From the NCBI GenBank assembly GCA_963807065.1, contig CAWDZQ010000004.1, forward strand, positions 434,001 through 498,000: 64,000 nt of DNA, read 5' to 3'. Positions 54,795 through 63,865 of the stretch are shown piece after piece. The stretch's first letter is position 1, and each line of letters starts with the position of its first letter. The notes under the pieces were generated by a model. That model was not told where the DNA came from. It saw only the letters and a program-made list of their open reading frames with translations, and ran no database searches. The stretch comes from CAWAND01 sp963807065. Its GTDB lineage: Bacteria > Chloroflexota > Anaerolineae > Anaerolineales > E44-bin32. Position numbers and translations under genes: made by a program.

Positions 54795-55985
54795 CTAAGC
54801 CTTCTCGACCTGGAGAAAATCCAATTCCACAGGCGTCTCGCGCCCGAAGAATGACACCATCACCCGCACCTTGGCGCGCTCCATGTCGATGTCGTCCACG
54901 GTGCCGATAAAGTCATTGAATGGACCGTCAATGATCCGCACTTTCTGGCCGATCTTGTAGGTCACCTTGATGCGCGGCGCCTCAGCTTCCATGCGCTTGA
55001 TGATCTGCGAAACCTCTTCAGGCCGCAGCGGCGTTGGCTCATTGCCCATGCCCACAAAACCGGTCACCCCTGGTGTATTGCGGACAACGTACCAAGAGTC
55101 TTCGCTCAGGATCATCTGCACCAGGATATAGCCGGGGAAAACACGGCGCTCTACGGTCCGTCGCTTGCCGTCCTTGACTTCGATTTCCTCTTCCGTCGGG
55201 ACAACGACGTCGAAGATCCGATCCTTCATGCCCATCGAATCGATACGCTGCTCCAGGTTGTGACGGACCTTGTTTTCCTGTCCGGAGTAGCAGTGAATCA
55301 CGTACCATAGGCGATCGTCATCAGGCACATCCGAGGCGGGCGCTCCCTCGTCTTCGTCGAGGGCCATCCCCACCTGGCCTTGGTCTGCCACAGCCTGTTC
55401 ATCCCCGGATTTATCTTCCATGGCTTCGGGTTCGGCCTCGTCGGCCTGCTCGGCGGATGGTTCATCGGCCAGCTCTTCCGCCGGCTGCTCAGCCGCGTCA
55501 TCTTCGATAGCTTCGGGTTCGGCCTCGTCAGCCTGCTCGGCCGACAGCTCAGCAGCTGGCTCCTCGCCCAGGCCGGCGTCAGGTTCGATCAGCTGATCCA
55601 CGCCTTCGTCTTCGTCGACCGCCTCTTCAGCTTCCATGGCAAGCTCGGCTTCGGCCCCGTCGTCGGACGCCCCCTCAACCTCGTCTTCGGACTCCGGCGC
55701 AGGCGCCTCGGCCAGTTCCGCCAGCCCTTCGGTTTCGGCTTCGTCGACCACCGGTGCCTCGGGCTCGGTATCCACCGCCTCCGGCTCGTAGACTTCGCCT
55801 TGGGCCACCAAAGCCGTCCCAGGTTCAACCGGGCTCAGGTCGTGATCTGCCGTCTGATCTTCCATCGATTCAAGCTGTGATTCCAGAGCCTCGGGCATTT
55901 CCGAGGGCTCTTCATCGACCGGCGGCACGTTGGCCGCGGCAGTCTCGGCTCCGGTTTCCAGCTCCTGGCGTTCCTCGTCGCTCAT
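54795..55985 (-). CDS. nusG: NusG with long acidic N-terminal extension
   Basis: A 396-residue transcription elongation factor. The C-terminal 175 residues are a normal NusG: NGN domain (LWYVIHCYSGQENKVRHNLEQR, VERRVFPGYILVQM) and KOW domain (GQKVRIIDGPFNDFIGTVDDID). The first about 220 residues are very acidic (Asp/Glu-rich, low complexity) with a near-identical repeat SAEQADEAEPEA(I/M)ED twice. The repeat is also visible at DNA level (units at about 55423-55454 and 55510-55541). The start is ATG 55985 after the secE stop; GTG 56003 is a less likely option. Confidence 0.93.
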   Translation of the reverse strand: MSDEERQELETGAETAAANVPPVDEEPSEMPEALESQLESMEDQTADHDLSPVEPGTALVAQGEVYEPEAVDTEPEAPVVDEAETEGLAELAEAPAPESEDEVEGASDDGAEAELAMEAEEAVDEDEGVDQLIEPDAGLGEEPAAELSAEQADEAEPEAIEDDAAEQPAEELADEPSAEQADEAEPEAMEDKSGDEQAVADQGQVGMALDEDEGAPASDVPDDDRLWYVIHCYSGQENKVRHNLEQRIDSMGMKDRIFDVVVPTEEEIEVKDGKRRTVERRVFPGYILVQMILSEDSWYVVRNTPGVTGFVGMGNEPTPLRPEEVSQIIKRMEAEAPRIKVTYKIGQKVRIIDGPFNDFIGTVDDIDMERAKVRVMVSFFGRETPVELDFLQVEKA

Positions 55986-55995
55986 GTCTTCAGAC

Positions 55996-56220
55996 CTATC
56001 CACCGAGACTGATCACAAGTCCGATCAGCTTCGAAAACAGAAAATCCAATGAACCCAGCAACGCGCTCATGACCACCAGGACCGCCAGCACGATGATGGT
56101 CAACCGCGTCGCTTCTTCACGTGTAGGCCAGCTCACCTTGCGCAGTTCGCCCACCGTTTCTCGAAACAGACGGGCGATCATGTTGGGCTGCCTGCGCGCC
56201 GCGGATTGCGCTTTCGCCAT
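55996..56220 (-). CDS. secE: Preprotein translocase SecE
   Basis: 74 residues with the cytosolic ELRKVSWPTREEATR motif and one C-terminal membrane helix (about 43-65). AAGGAG lies 6 bp before the ATG. It precedes nusG in the conserved order. Confidence 0.96.
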   Translation of the reverse strand: MAKAQSAARRQPNMIARLFRETVGELRKVSWPTREEATRLTIIVLAVLVVMSALLGSLDFLFSKLIGLVISLGG

Positions 56221-56280
56221 AACTTACTCCTTAGGGATCAAACGACGCCGACTTGTGGCGGCGTCGCTCGCTTTGCTAGG

Positions 56281-56354
56281 CAGGCGAGGCAGGAATTGAA
56301 CCCGCAACCCCCGGTTTTGGAGACCGGTGCTCTGCCAAATTGAGCTACTCGCCT
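56281..56354 (-). tRNA. tRNA-Trp (CCA)
   Basis: A 74-nt cloverleaf: acceptor AGGCGAG/CTCGCCT, anticodon stem CCGGT/ACCGG with loop CTCCAAA (anticodon CCA). CCA tail not encoded. It lies between secE and rpmG. Confidence 0.95.
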
Positions 56355-56379
56355 GTGATGGGCGGATAACCGCCCCTCT

Positions 56380-56544
56380 TCACTTGGTCTCCCGGTGCAG
56401 CGTGTGCTTGCCGCACCGCGGGCAGAACTTGTTCAATTCCAACCGCCCAGGATCATTGCGGCGGTTCTTCTCAGTCGTGTAATTCCGCTCCTGGCACACG
56501 GTACATTCCAACGTCGTGACCGGGCGGACATCCTTCTTGGCCAT
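56380..56544 (-). CDS. rpmG: Ribosomal protein L33
   Basis: 54 residues, read directly from the sequence. A zinc-ribbon form with Cys pairs CTVC and CPRC, a MAKKDVRPVTTLEC start, and the KHTLHRETK end. It lies between tuf and tRNA-Trp, as in many bacteria. Confidence 0.95.
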   Translation of the reverse strand: MAKKDVRPVTTLECTVCQERNYTTEKNRRNDPGRLELNKFCPRCGKHTLHRETK

Positions 56545-56589
56545 AGTTCATCCCCGGGAGAGCACATTGGCCCTCGACAAGATATCGTC

Positions 56590-57792
56590 TTACTCCAAAA
56601 TTTCCGTGATGACGCCGGCGCCGACGGTCAGGCCGCCTTCGCGGATGGCGAACTTCAGACCCTTCTCCAGCGCCACCGGCATGATCAGCTGCACCGTCAG
56701 ATTGACGCTGTCCCCCGGCATCACCATCTCCACCCCCTCCGGTAGCTCGATCGTCCCCGTTACATCCATCGTCCGAATGTAGAACTGCGGCCGATATCCC
56801 GTGAAAAATGCCTTGTGCCTCCCCCCTTCTTCCTTCGTCAGCACGTACACTTCCCCCAAAAACTTCTTGTGCGGCGTGATCGATCCCGGCGCCGCCACCA
56901 CCATCCCGCGCTCCACATCCTCCCGCTCGATCCCCCTCAGCAGCAGCCCCACATTGTCCCCCGCCTGCCCCTCATCCAGCGTCTTGTGGAACATCTCCAC
57001 CCCGGTCACCACCGACGACATGCTCTTCTCTCTCAACCCCACGATCTCGACGTTGTCCCCCGTGTGCACTCGCCCCCGATCAATCCGCCCCGTCACCACC
57101 GTCCCCCGTCCCTTGATCGAGAACACGTCCTCCACCGGCATCATGAACGGCTTGTCCGTCTCTCTCACCGGCTCCGGTATGTACTCGTCCACCACCCGCA
57201 ACAGTTCCTTGATGCTGGCGTACTCCTCCGCATCCGGATCCTCACTCGTGCTCTCCAACGCCTTCAGCGCACTCCCCCTCACTATCGGCGTCTCGTCCCC
57301 AGGAAACTCGTACTCGTTCAACAGCTCCCGCAGCTCCAACTCCACCAGCTCCAAGAGCTCCTCATCGTCCATCATGTCCACTTTGTTCAAATACACCACG
57401 ATCGCCGGTACTTCCACCTGACGCGCCAGCAGCACGTGCTCCCGCGTCTGCGGCATCGGTCCGTCCGGCGCCGCCACCACCAGGATCGCCCCATCCACCT
57501 GCGCCGCCCCCGTGATCATGTTCTTGATGTAGTCGCGGTGCCCCGGCATGTCCACGTGCGCATAGTGCCGCTTTTCCGTCTCGTATTCCACATGCGCTAT
57601 GGCTATCGTGATCCCCCGGGCTTTCTCCTCCGGCGCCTTGTCAATCTGATCGAACGGCGTGAAGTCCGCCATCCCCTTCAGCGCACTGTACTTCGTGATC
57701 GCCGCCGTCAACGTCGTCTTCCCGTGGTCGATGTGCCCCATCGTACCCACGTTCATGTGCGGCTTCGTCCGCTCGTATTTCTGCTTGCCCAT
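56590..57792 (-). CDS. tuf: Elongation factor Tu
   Basis: A 400-residue translational GTPase delivering aminoacyl-tRNA. G1 GHIDHGKT, G3 DMPGHRDY, G4 NKVDMMDDE, followed by domains 2 and 3. Codons are strongly biased, with heavy use of C at third positions, as expected for a highly expressed gene. The large opposite-strand open frame is an artefact of this bias. Confidence 0.98.
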   Translation of the reverse strand: MGKQKYERTKPHMNVGTMGHIDHGKTTLTAAITKYSALKGMADFTPFDQIDKAPEEKARGITIAIAHVEYETEKRHYAHVDMPGHRDYIKNMITGAAQVDGAILVVAAPDGPMPQTREHVLLARQVEVPAIVVYLNKVDMMDDEELLELVELELRELLNEYEFPGDETPIVRGSALKALESTSEDPDAEEYASIKELLRVVDEYIPEPVRETDKPFMMPVEDVFSIKGRGTVVTGRIDRGRVHTGDNVEIVGLREKSMSSVVTGVEMFHKTLDEGQAGDNVGLLLRGIEREDVERGMVVAAPGSITPHKKFLGEVYVLTKEEGGRHKAFFTGYRPQFYIRTMDVTGTIELPEGVEMVMPGDSVNLTVQLIMPVALEKGLKFAIREGGLTVGAGVITEILE

Positions 57793-57844
57793 GTTTCCAA
57801 TCTCCTTAGTGACAAAGGTGGCCAGACCCTGCCACCGAATCGAG

Positions 57845-57917
57845 AGCCCTCAACGGGATTTGAACCCGTGACCTCGTTCTTACCAAGAACGCGCTCTGCC
57901 GACTGAGCTATGAGGGC
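57845..57917 (-). tRNA. tRNA-Thr (GGT)
   Basis: 73 nt: acceptor GCCCTCA/TGAGGGC, anticodon loop TTGGTAA (GGT). Immediately upstream of tuf. This is the tRNA expected to read the ACC specifier of the thrS T-box. Confidence 0.95.
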
Positions 57918-57980
57918 ACTTCGGCTTGCACCTTGGCCGGTCTCCCAGCGCAACAGCAACGCGGAAGACATGTCTCCCAG

Positions 57981-58062
57981 TGGGCGGTGAAGGATTCGAA
58001 CCTCCGAAGGCTAGGCCAGCTGATTTACAGTCAGCCCCCTTTGTCCACTTGGGTAACCGCCC
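57981..58062 (-). tRNA. tRNA-Tyr (GTA)
   Basis: An 82-nt class II tRNA with a long variable arm, anticodon loop CTGTAAA (GTA), acceptor GGGCGGT/ACCGCCC. Confidence 0.95.
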
Positions 58063-58115
58063 AACATATTTGGTTGCCGTTCCGCGACCGGGCACCTGCC
58101 ACCCCTGTCGCCACC

Positions 58116-58138
58116 TGTCTCCGGCCTAACCGGAGACA
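58116..58138. other. Perfect 9-bp hairpin between tRNA genes
   Basis: TGTCTCCGG-CCTAA-CCGGAGACA lies directly after the 3' end of tRNA-Thr(TGT) (minus strand). There is no U-tract. It may be a processing or attenuation structure. Confidence 0.45.
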
Positions 58139-58210
58139 AGCCGACGACGGGAGTCGAACCCGTAACCTACCGCTTACAAGGCGGTCGCTCTGCCATTGAG
58201 CTACGTCGGC
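58139..58210 (-). tRNA. tRNA-Thr (TGT)
   Basis: 72 nt: acceptor GCCGACG/CGTCGGC, anticodon loop CTTGTAA (TGT). It is the first gene of the tRNA-tuf cluster. Confidence 0.95.
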
Positions 58211-58245
58211 GTTAAAAACGCGCCCAACCCGCGCGGCGCATGCAA

Positions 58246-58273
58246 ATTATACCAGACACAAGTTGGGCCTCAA
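58246..58273 (-). promoter_or_regulatory. Promoter of tRNA-Thr/Tyr/Thr-tuf cluster
   Basis: Minus-strand TTGAGG-N16-TATAAT with a TGG extension before the -10. Confidence 0.7.
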
Positions 58274-58307
58274 GGCGGCCTCAGTCTAACAGGATTTGGG
58301 GGGGTCG

Positions 58308-59105
58308 TCAATGTTCCTGGGCTTGCGGGGCCGCAGGGTCTTCCGCGTCGGAGAAACCGGCATATCCACGGGCTTCCCAGATCGCGTAAAGCCCGATTGA
58401 ACCGGCCACCGCTGCGTTCAATGACTCGACGTTGCCCCGCATAGGAATTCTGAGGAGATAGTCGCAGGCCTCCCGGACCAGTCTTCGCAGACCCGAGCCT
58501 TCACTTCCCACGACCAGCGCCATGGACCCCCCCAGGTCGAGTTGGTGGGCCGGCTGCGCTTGCGGGCTCCCTTCCAGCCCCGTGATCCAAACGTCCTCGC
58601 CTTTGAGAGTCGTAATCGCCTGATGCAGGTTCTCGCGGGCGACCAGGAGATGTTCACAAGCTCCGGACGAAGCGTTCACAACCGCCGGTGTGATCCCGGC
58701 TGCATGGCGAGATGGGATGACCACACCATGAACGCCAACGGCCTCGGCCGTACGCAGCAGAGTGCCGAGATTCTGAGGATCCTGAACCAGGTCCAAAAGG
58801 AGGACGAAGGCGGGTTCTTGCTTTTGCAAGGCGATGGCAAGGATGTCCGTGAGGTGGCTGTACTCGAATGGGGAGCACTCAGCCAGCACGCCCTGGTGGT
58901 TACCCTCGTGGGCGCCGAGTGCCTTGCGATCGACGCGGCGGACGGGGACCGAGCGTGTTTCGGCCAACTCGAGGATGTCCCGAAGCCGACCTTTCGGCTC
59001 GGCTCGGTGATCGACCAGCAGGCGGTAAATCTTCCGCCGGCCAGCCCGCAACACCTCGTGTACCGCATTCCGGCCGTACACGCCTTCGAAGTTGGCACCG
59101 GCCAA
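58308..59105 (-). CDS. rlmB: 23S rRNA 2'-O-methyltransferase (RlmB/SpoU type)
   Basis: A 265-residue SPOUT methyltransferase. An N-terminal substrate-binding domain (FEGVYGRNAVHEVLRAGRRKIYRLLV) and a C-terminal knot (LLDLVQDPQNLGTLLRTAEAVG, LVVGSEGSGLRRLVREACD). It modifies 23S rRNA at G2251 in E. coli; tRNA-modifying relatives exist. TTG 59105 follows GAGG at about 5 bp. It lies 40 bp after cysS, probably in the same operon, a common pairing. Confidence 0.92.
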   Translation of the reverse strand: MAGANFEGVYGRNAVHEVLRAGRRKIYRLLVDHRAEPKGRLRDILELAETRSVPVRRVDRKALGAHEGNHQGVLAECSPFEYSHLTDILAIALQKQEPAFVLLLDLVQDPQNLGTLLRTAEAVGVHGVVIPSRHAAGITPAVVNASSGACEHLLVARENLHQAITTLKGEDVWITGLEGSPQAQPAHQLDLGGSMALVVGSEGSGLRRLVREACDYLLRIPMRGNVESLNAAVAGSIGLYAIWEARGYAGFSDAEDPAAPQAQEH

Positions 59106-59145
59106 GTCGGCCTCGCCTTCTTGGGATGGCGGCTGAATGTGACGC

Positions 59146-60543
59146 CTAGGCTCGGAAGCGCCAGGCCGAGCCTTCCTTGTTGTCTTCGATCACCACGCCC
59201 AGAGAAATCAACCCGTCACGTATCCCGTCGGCGAGGCCAAACTCCCCGTTCTCCCGCAACCGCTGTCGGATATCGAGCAGCAGTTCGATATACGGGCCGG
59301 CCTCGGCCGGGGCCGGTTCGTCTTCCAAACGCAGTCCCAAAACCGCCGCCAGCTCCTTGAGCTTGCCCTGGGCCAGGACCAGGTCATCGGCGCCAGCGCC
59401 GGCATCGCGAGCCTGGTTGATCGCTCTCACCAGGTCAAACAAATGGCTCATGGCGGCGGCGGTATTGAAGTCATCGTCCATCGCCAACCTAAAACCTTGC
59501 TCGGCGGCGGCCACCCGCTGCGCCAAGTCGGCCCCACTTTCCGGATTGCCGCCTTCAGCTATGGCGCCAGCCCTCAGCCCGCCTTTCAGGCGCTCCAGCG
59601 CGCTCGTGGCCTGCTGAATCACATCGTCATTGAACACCAACGGGCTTCGATAACTGCCATTCAAGACCGCCATCCGCAGCACGTCCCCGGGGTGATCTTC
59701 AAGAAAGGCCTCGATGCTGATGATGTTGCCCACCGAACGCGACATCTTCTCACCGGTCAGCTGCATCATCCCGTTGTGCACCCAGAATTGGGAAAAGGGC
59801 TTGCCTGTCAAGCCCTCGGTCTGGGCAATCTCATTCTCGTGGTGGGGAAAGATCAAATCCGTGCCGCCGCCATGGATGTCGATCTGTTCGCCGAGATGAT
59901 GCCAACTCATGGCCGAACACTCGATGTGCCATCCCGGCCGGCCGCGGCCCCAAGGGCTTTCCCATGCGGGCTCGCCAGGCTTGGCCGTTTTCCATAGAGC
60001 AAAGTCGGCCGGATTTTCCTTGCGGGGATCGACATCAAGCCGGGCCCCAGCCTGCATGTCTTCCACCTTGCGGCCTGAGAGCTTGCCGTATTCTGGATCG
60101 CTGTCCACACGGAAGTAGACGTCGCCTTCGACTTCGTAGGCGTGTCCCCGCTCTATCAATCCCGCAACCATCTTGATAATGAACTCGATTTCGGTTGAAA
60201 CTCGGGGAAAGGCACTGGCGGGAAGGACATTTAGATCGTGCAGATGGCGATCGTATTCCTCCAGGTGCCGTTCAGCCAGAGCGAGTGGGTCCTCCCCGAG
60301 TTCCTGGGCGCGCCTGATGACCTTGTCGTCCACATCGGTGTAGTTCATCACGTGACGGACGTCAAATCCGCGATATTCCAGGTAGCGGCGAATCACGTCG
60401 AAAACGATGGATGACATGCCGTGACCGACATGAGCTTTACCGTACACCGTCGGCCCGCACACGTACATTTTCACCACACCGGGCTCGAGAGGCTCGAACG
60501 GCTCCTTCTTGCGGCTGAGGGTGTTGTAGAGCACCAAGCCCAT
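59146..60543 (-). CDS. cysS: Cysteinyl-tRNA synthetase
   Basis: A 465-residue class I synthetase: zinc ligand Cys29 (YVCGPTVYG), HIGH-like KAHVGHG (residues about 36-42), HIECSAMSWHHLG, and KMSKS-like EKMSRS (about 267). A C-terminal helical anticodon domain follows. It attaches Cys to tRNA-Cys. rlmB is downstream and a PIN/TRAM gene upstream. Confidence 0.97.
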   Translation of the reverse strand: MGLVLYNTLSRKKEPFEPLEPGVVKMYVCGPTVYGKAHVGHGMSSIVFDVIRRYLEYRGFDVRHVMNYTDVDDKVIRRAQELGEDPLALAERHLEEYDRHLHDLNVLPASAFPRVSTEIEFIIKMVAGLIERGHAYEVEGDVYFRVDSDPEYGKLSGRKVEDMQAGARLDVDPRKENPADFALWKTAKPGEPAWESPWGRGRPGWHIECSAMSWHHLGEQIDIHGGGTDLIFPHHENEIAQTEGLTGKPFSQFWVHNGMMQLTGEKMSRSVGNIISIEAFLEDHPGDVLRMAVLNGSYRSPLVFNDDVIQQATSALERLKGGLRAGAIAEGGNPESGADLAQRVAAAEQGFRLAMDDDFNTAAAMSHLFDLVRAINQARDAGAGADDLVLAQGKLKELAAVLGLRLEDEPAPAEAGPYIELLLDIRQRLRENGEFGLADGIRDGLISLGVVIEDNKEGSAWRFRA

Positions 60544-60549
60544 GCTGAG

Positions 60550-61626
60550 CTACCCCGTGCCCCTGTCCCTGCGGCCGTCTTGCTCCGGACGGGCAAAGAT
60601 CATGCGCCCGGCTGCCGTCTGGAGGACCTTGGTCACCAGCACGTCCACCGCCGACCCGATGAGCGACTTCCCATCCTCCACCACCACCATCGTGCCATCG
60701 TCCAGATAGCCCACGCCCTGTCCCGTCTCCTTGCCCTCCTGGATCACCTGCACCTCAAGGGTCTCTCCAGGAAGGAAGACCGCCTTCACGGCATTGGCCA
60801 GTTCATTAATATTTAGAACCGCCACGCCTTGGAGCTCAGCAACCCGGTTGAGGTTGTAGTCGTTGGTCACGATCGGGCAGCGCAGCTGCTTGGCCAGGAT
60901 CACCAGCTTATCGTCCACTCCGCGCACACCCTCCACGTCCAGGTCCGTGATCTGAATGGGAACGCTGCTATCTTTCTGCAGGCGATTGAGGATGTCAAGG
61001 CCCCTGCGCCCCCGTTGCCGTCGCAAGCCATCCGATGAATCGGCGATGTGCTGAAGCTCCAGCAGGACGAAGCCGGGGACCAACATCGGCCCGGCGACAA
61101 ATCCGGTCCTGCCGATATCGGCGATCCGACCATCGATGATCACACTGGTGTCAAGCAAGACCCGACGTCCGCCGCCATTCCCGCCTCCGCCATCCTCTCC
61201 ACTGGCTGGAAAGCGCGCCCGCAGCATGTGCAGGATGTCGTTCTGGCGCATGACAAAGATCGCCACGCCCAGGTAGCTGAAGACCACCGCCGCCACGAAC
61301 GGGAGCAGCTGCCCAAAGGGGGACGGCAGGAGGGAGAGTGGAAATGAGAGCAAAGCCGCCACCACCAACCCGACCACCAAGCCCATCAGGCTGGCGATCA
61401 TGGTCTGCGCCGATACCTGCGTCATTCGCCTCCGAATGGCGCCGACCGGCCGGGTGGAGACAAACGGCGTGATCACGATTCCCAGGAGCGCGCCGACGAG
61501 CCCGAACACACTCGCCCACAGCTCCGGGGATCCCTGGGCGAGGTCGGCCAAGGTAGCCCCTAGATAGATCCCGCCGACGGCAAAGATAACCATGCCAATG
61601 AGACGAACGATGAATTCAAGGCTCAT
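60550..61626 (-). CDS. PIN/TRAM-domain membrane protein (YacL type)
   Basis: A 358-residue protein with four N-terminal helices, a PIN domain (RRVLLDTSVIIDGRIADI, with the acidic RNase-like residues) and a TRAM domain (about 310-350). The family often neighbours cysS. Its RNase activity is plausible but not shown. The alternative start 61659 is less likely. Confidence 0.92.
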   Translation of the reverse strand: MSLEFIVRLIGMVIFAVGGIYLGATLADLAQGSPELWASVFGLVGALLGIVITPFVSTRPVGAIRRRMTQVSAQTMIASLMGLVVGLVVAALLSFPLSLLPSPFGQLLPFVAAVVFSYLGVAIFVMRQNDILHMLRARFPASGEDGGGGNGGGRRVLLDTSVIIDGRIADIGRTGFVAGPMLVPGFVLLELQHIADSSDGLRRQRGRRGLDILNRLQKDSSVPIQITDLDVEGVRGVDDKLVILAKQLRCPIVTNDYNLNRVAELQGVAVLNINELANAVKAVFLPGETLEVQVIQEGKETGQGVGYLDDGTMVVVEDGKSLIGSAVDVLVTKVLQTAAGRMIFARPEQDGRRDRGTG

Positions 61627-62002
61627 GAAGATCACTTTCTCCCTGCCCCCCAAACGCAACAGGGCCAGCGCCCAGTTTCAGCGCTCGCCCTTAGGTGAGC
61701 TCCATCGATCTCTCGATCTGCAATGGGACTCCGCTGATCAACTGCGTCTCAGCGGGAAAATGGCAATACCCCTTGTGGTCCGAGAAATGATGATAAGTAT
61801 GAAACCGGGCCCGCCGGGCATCCGATGCGATACCTGCGACGGATGTTTTATCTTATCATGCGCCCCTCCGCTCCGTCAACGCGGCGCCGCGGATTGAGGG
61901 CTGCTCGGCTCATCGGCGGCCGAGGCGGATGCCTCTGCTTCTTGGCCACGCGGTGCGGCCTCCCGAACGGGAGGCCGCATATCCGAGCCCTTCCGCGCCC
62001 TT
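61627..62002. other. Intergenic stretch with a hairpin
   Basis: About 376 bp with no gene seen. It holds the protease-end hairpin (61954-61979) and should carry the promoter of the PIN/TRAM gene, but no strong promoter was picked. Confidence 0.4.
61954..61979 (-). terminator. Hairpin after Deg-type protease
   Basis: GCGGCCTCCC-GAAC-GGGAGGCCGC (10-bp stem) starts 24 bp past the stop; no clear U-tract. Confidence 0.6.
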
Positions 62003-63610
62003 CTAGGGCAAGGTGCCGACGACGTCGAAAGTGTTAAGGATGTGGTCAAGCGCTTCCAGGTCGCGGTCGGATTGAATTTGCACCTCAACCAAAATTAGAA
62101 ACGCCTGTGCATTGGAAACTGGGACTGCAGATAGCACCAGATACCTGGGCCCTCCTGGGCCACCGCAATTCTTGAACAAATCGTACTTACCCCGGTAGGT
62201 ACTGTCGCTGTAGTCGTAGCGGTTATCCAGCTCGCACGTTCCGAGATAGCTCTGACGCTCAATATCGAGCAGTTGAACGTAACCGCCAAGTTTGGCCAGA
62301 TCATTGGAAACATCGAAGATCACCCCTGGCTGGTCCCAGCTGTTGGCAAACGCACTCAGGTCTTCAGAAGCCCAGATCGATGATCCGATCACATCACCGC
62401 CATCCACCCACGCGCTGCCGTCGACATCCGACCAAGCGTTGGGAATCTCCATCTGGATCGCCCCATAATCGTCCGCCACAGTTGTGTAGCCGCTGTAGCT
62501 GGATGTCGAGTCACCACTTCCGCCCTGAGCCTGCCCACCCAGCTGGCTGTCGAAGGTCGATGAGGCCGCCAGGGGCGTCCCGTTCAGTTCGCCGGCCAAC
62601 ACCTCACCGGTCGCATAGCGCAGGACGTTGACCGAAAGCGCATCACTTGGCTGGTGGGTGCGCAAGATGTCACAGTACTCCGACATCGTTCCGCTTGTCG
62701 CCAGTGAGAGACCTTCCATTTGGGTGATCAGATCCCCGCCCTCGAGCCCGGCCTTGTCCGCCGGCGAACCCGAGGCGACCGAGAGCACCCACACCCCGGT
62801 CAGCGAGCCATCCTGGCTGCTCACGGCCGTGCCGTTGACTCCAATCGTGTCGAGATTCCGACCCTGCTTGAGGGTGTTGATCACACTCTGGGCGGTGTCG
62901 GCCGTAATGGCAAAATACTGATTGGCCGATGCCAATGAGGCGTAGTTAATGCCAACGACCTGGCCATCGGCCGTCACCAGCGGGCCGCCAGAGTTGCCTG
63001 GATTGATGGTGGCGTCATGCTGGATAACCCCCTCAACCGAGGCCCAACCGGTATCACCGCCAGCCGTGGCCTTGGAAACGATCCCCTTGGTCAGCGTGTA
63101 TTCGGGATCACCAAGAGGAAAGCCGGCCGCATACACCTCCAAACCGACATTGGCTTGGTCCGGATACCACTGCAGATACGGGTAGCCGTCCCCATCAATG
63201 TCGATCACGGCGAGGTCGGAGCACTCTGAGACGCCCAGGACCTTGGCGTTGCGTGGCTGACTTTCGCCTCCCACCCAAACCTTGAGCAGCGCCGCCCCGG
63301 TGACGACATGATTGTTGGTGACGGCGATCCCGGACGGATCGATGATGAATCCCGAGCCGCGTCCGGCGAACTCCACTGGTGCCCCGATATCGGGAGGCAC
63401 GAAACTCCCCTGAGCTTCGATCTAGATGGCGGCCGATTTCACCCCGTCCAGTGAGTTTACCGGCGAACCAGTTCCTGCCCCTCCCGATGGGCCCGATGTT
63501 GGCGTTTCACCGCTCCCCGATGTGGAGCCTGAAATCAGATTGCAGGCTAGACTTGCACCAACCATGATGCTTAGTGCCAGGAGCATTCTGCTCCTTGATG
63601 GGAACCTCAC
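62003..63610 (-). CDS. Deg/S1C-type serine protease lipoprotein with in-frame TAG
   Basis: Two frames that are the same frame: a lipoprotein signal (GASLAC lipobox, GTG 63610) followed after TAG 63422-63424 by the protease domain. Catalytic His (TNNHVV), Asp (SDLAVIDIDG) and Ser (NPGNSGGPLV) are intact. A PDZ domain follows (VWVLSVASGSPADKAGLEGGDLI), then an approximately 200-residue tail with a degenerate repeat. The TAG stands where Gln (CAG) would be natural (VKSAAI-[stop]-IEAQGSF). Options: real nonsense mutation, one-base sequencing error, or readthrough. A shorter protein from GTG 63400 would lack the signal peptide. Confidence 0.82.
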
Positions 63611-63865
63611 GGCTCTCCTCCCTTGGTGTCTTGATTTTGCTGGCTGAGCGAGTTGGCGCTGAGTATAGAACCCTCTTCGCCAAGAGCAAGTTCCCGAACC
63701 TTACGATTGGCTATCCAATCTGCACGTTTGAGTTGAGATAGAATGACTTCCTGGCTCTTAGCTAGAGCCGGCGTGTTCCCGAAGGCAGAGCTTGCCCCGG
63801 CGATCGTGTCGATTCAAACCAAACCTACAAGGAGGCGCCTCAGCCGCACCGGCCAAGGACGCGAC

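Noticed and set aside
56815..57906. 363-residue His/Arg/Pro-rich frame opposite tuf
   Set aside because: Produced by the codon bias of tuf on the other strand; no ribosome site or domain.
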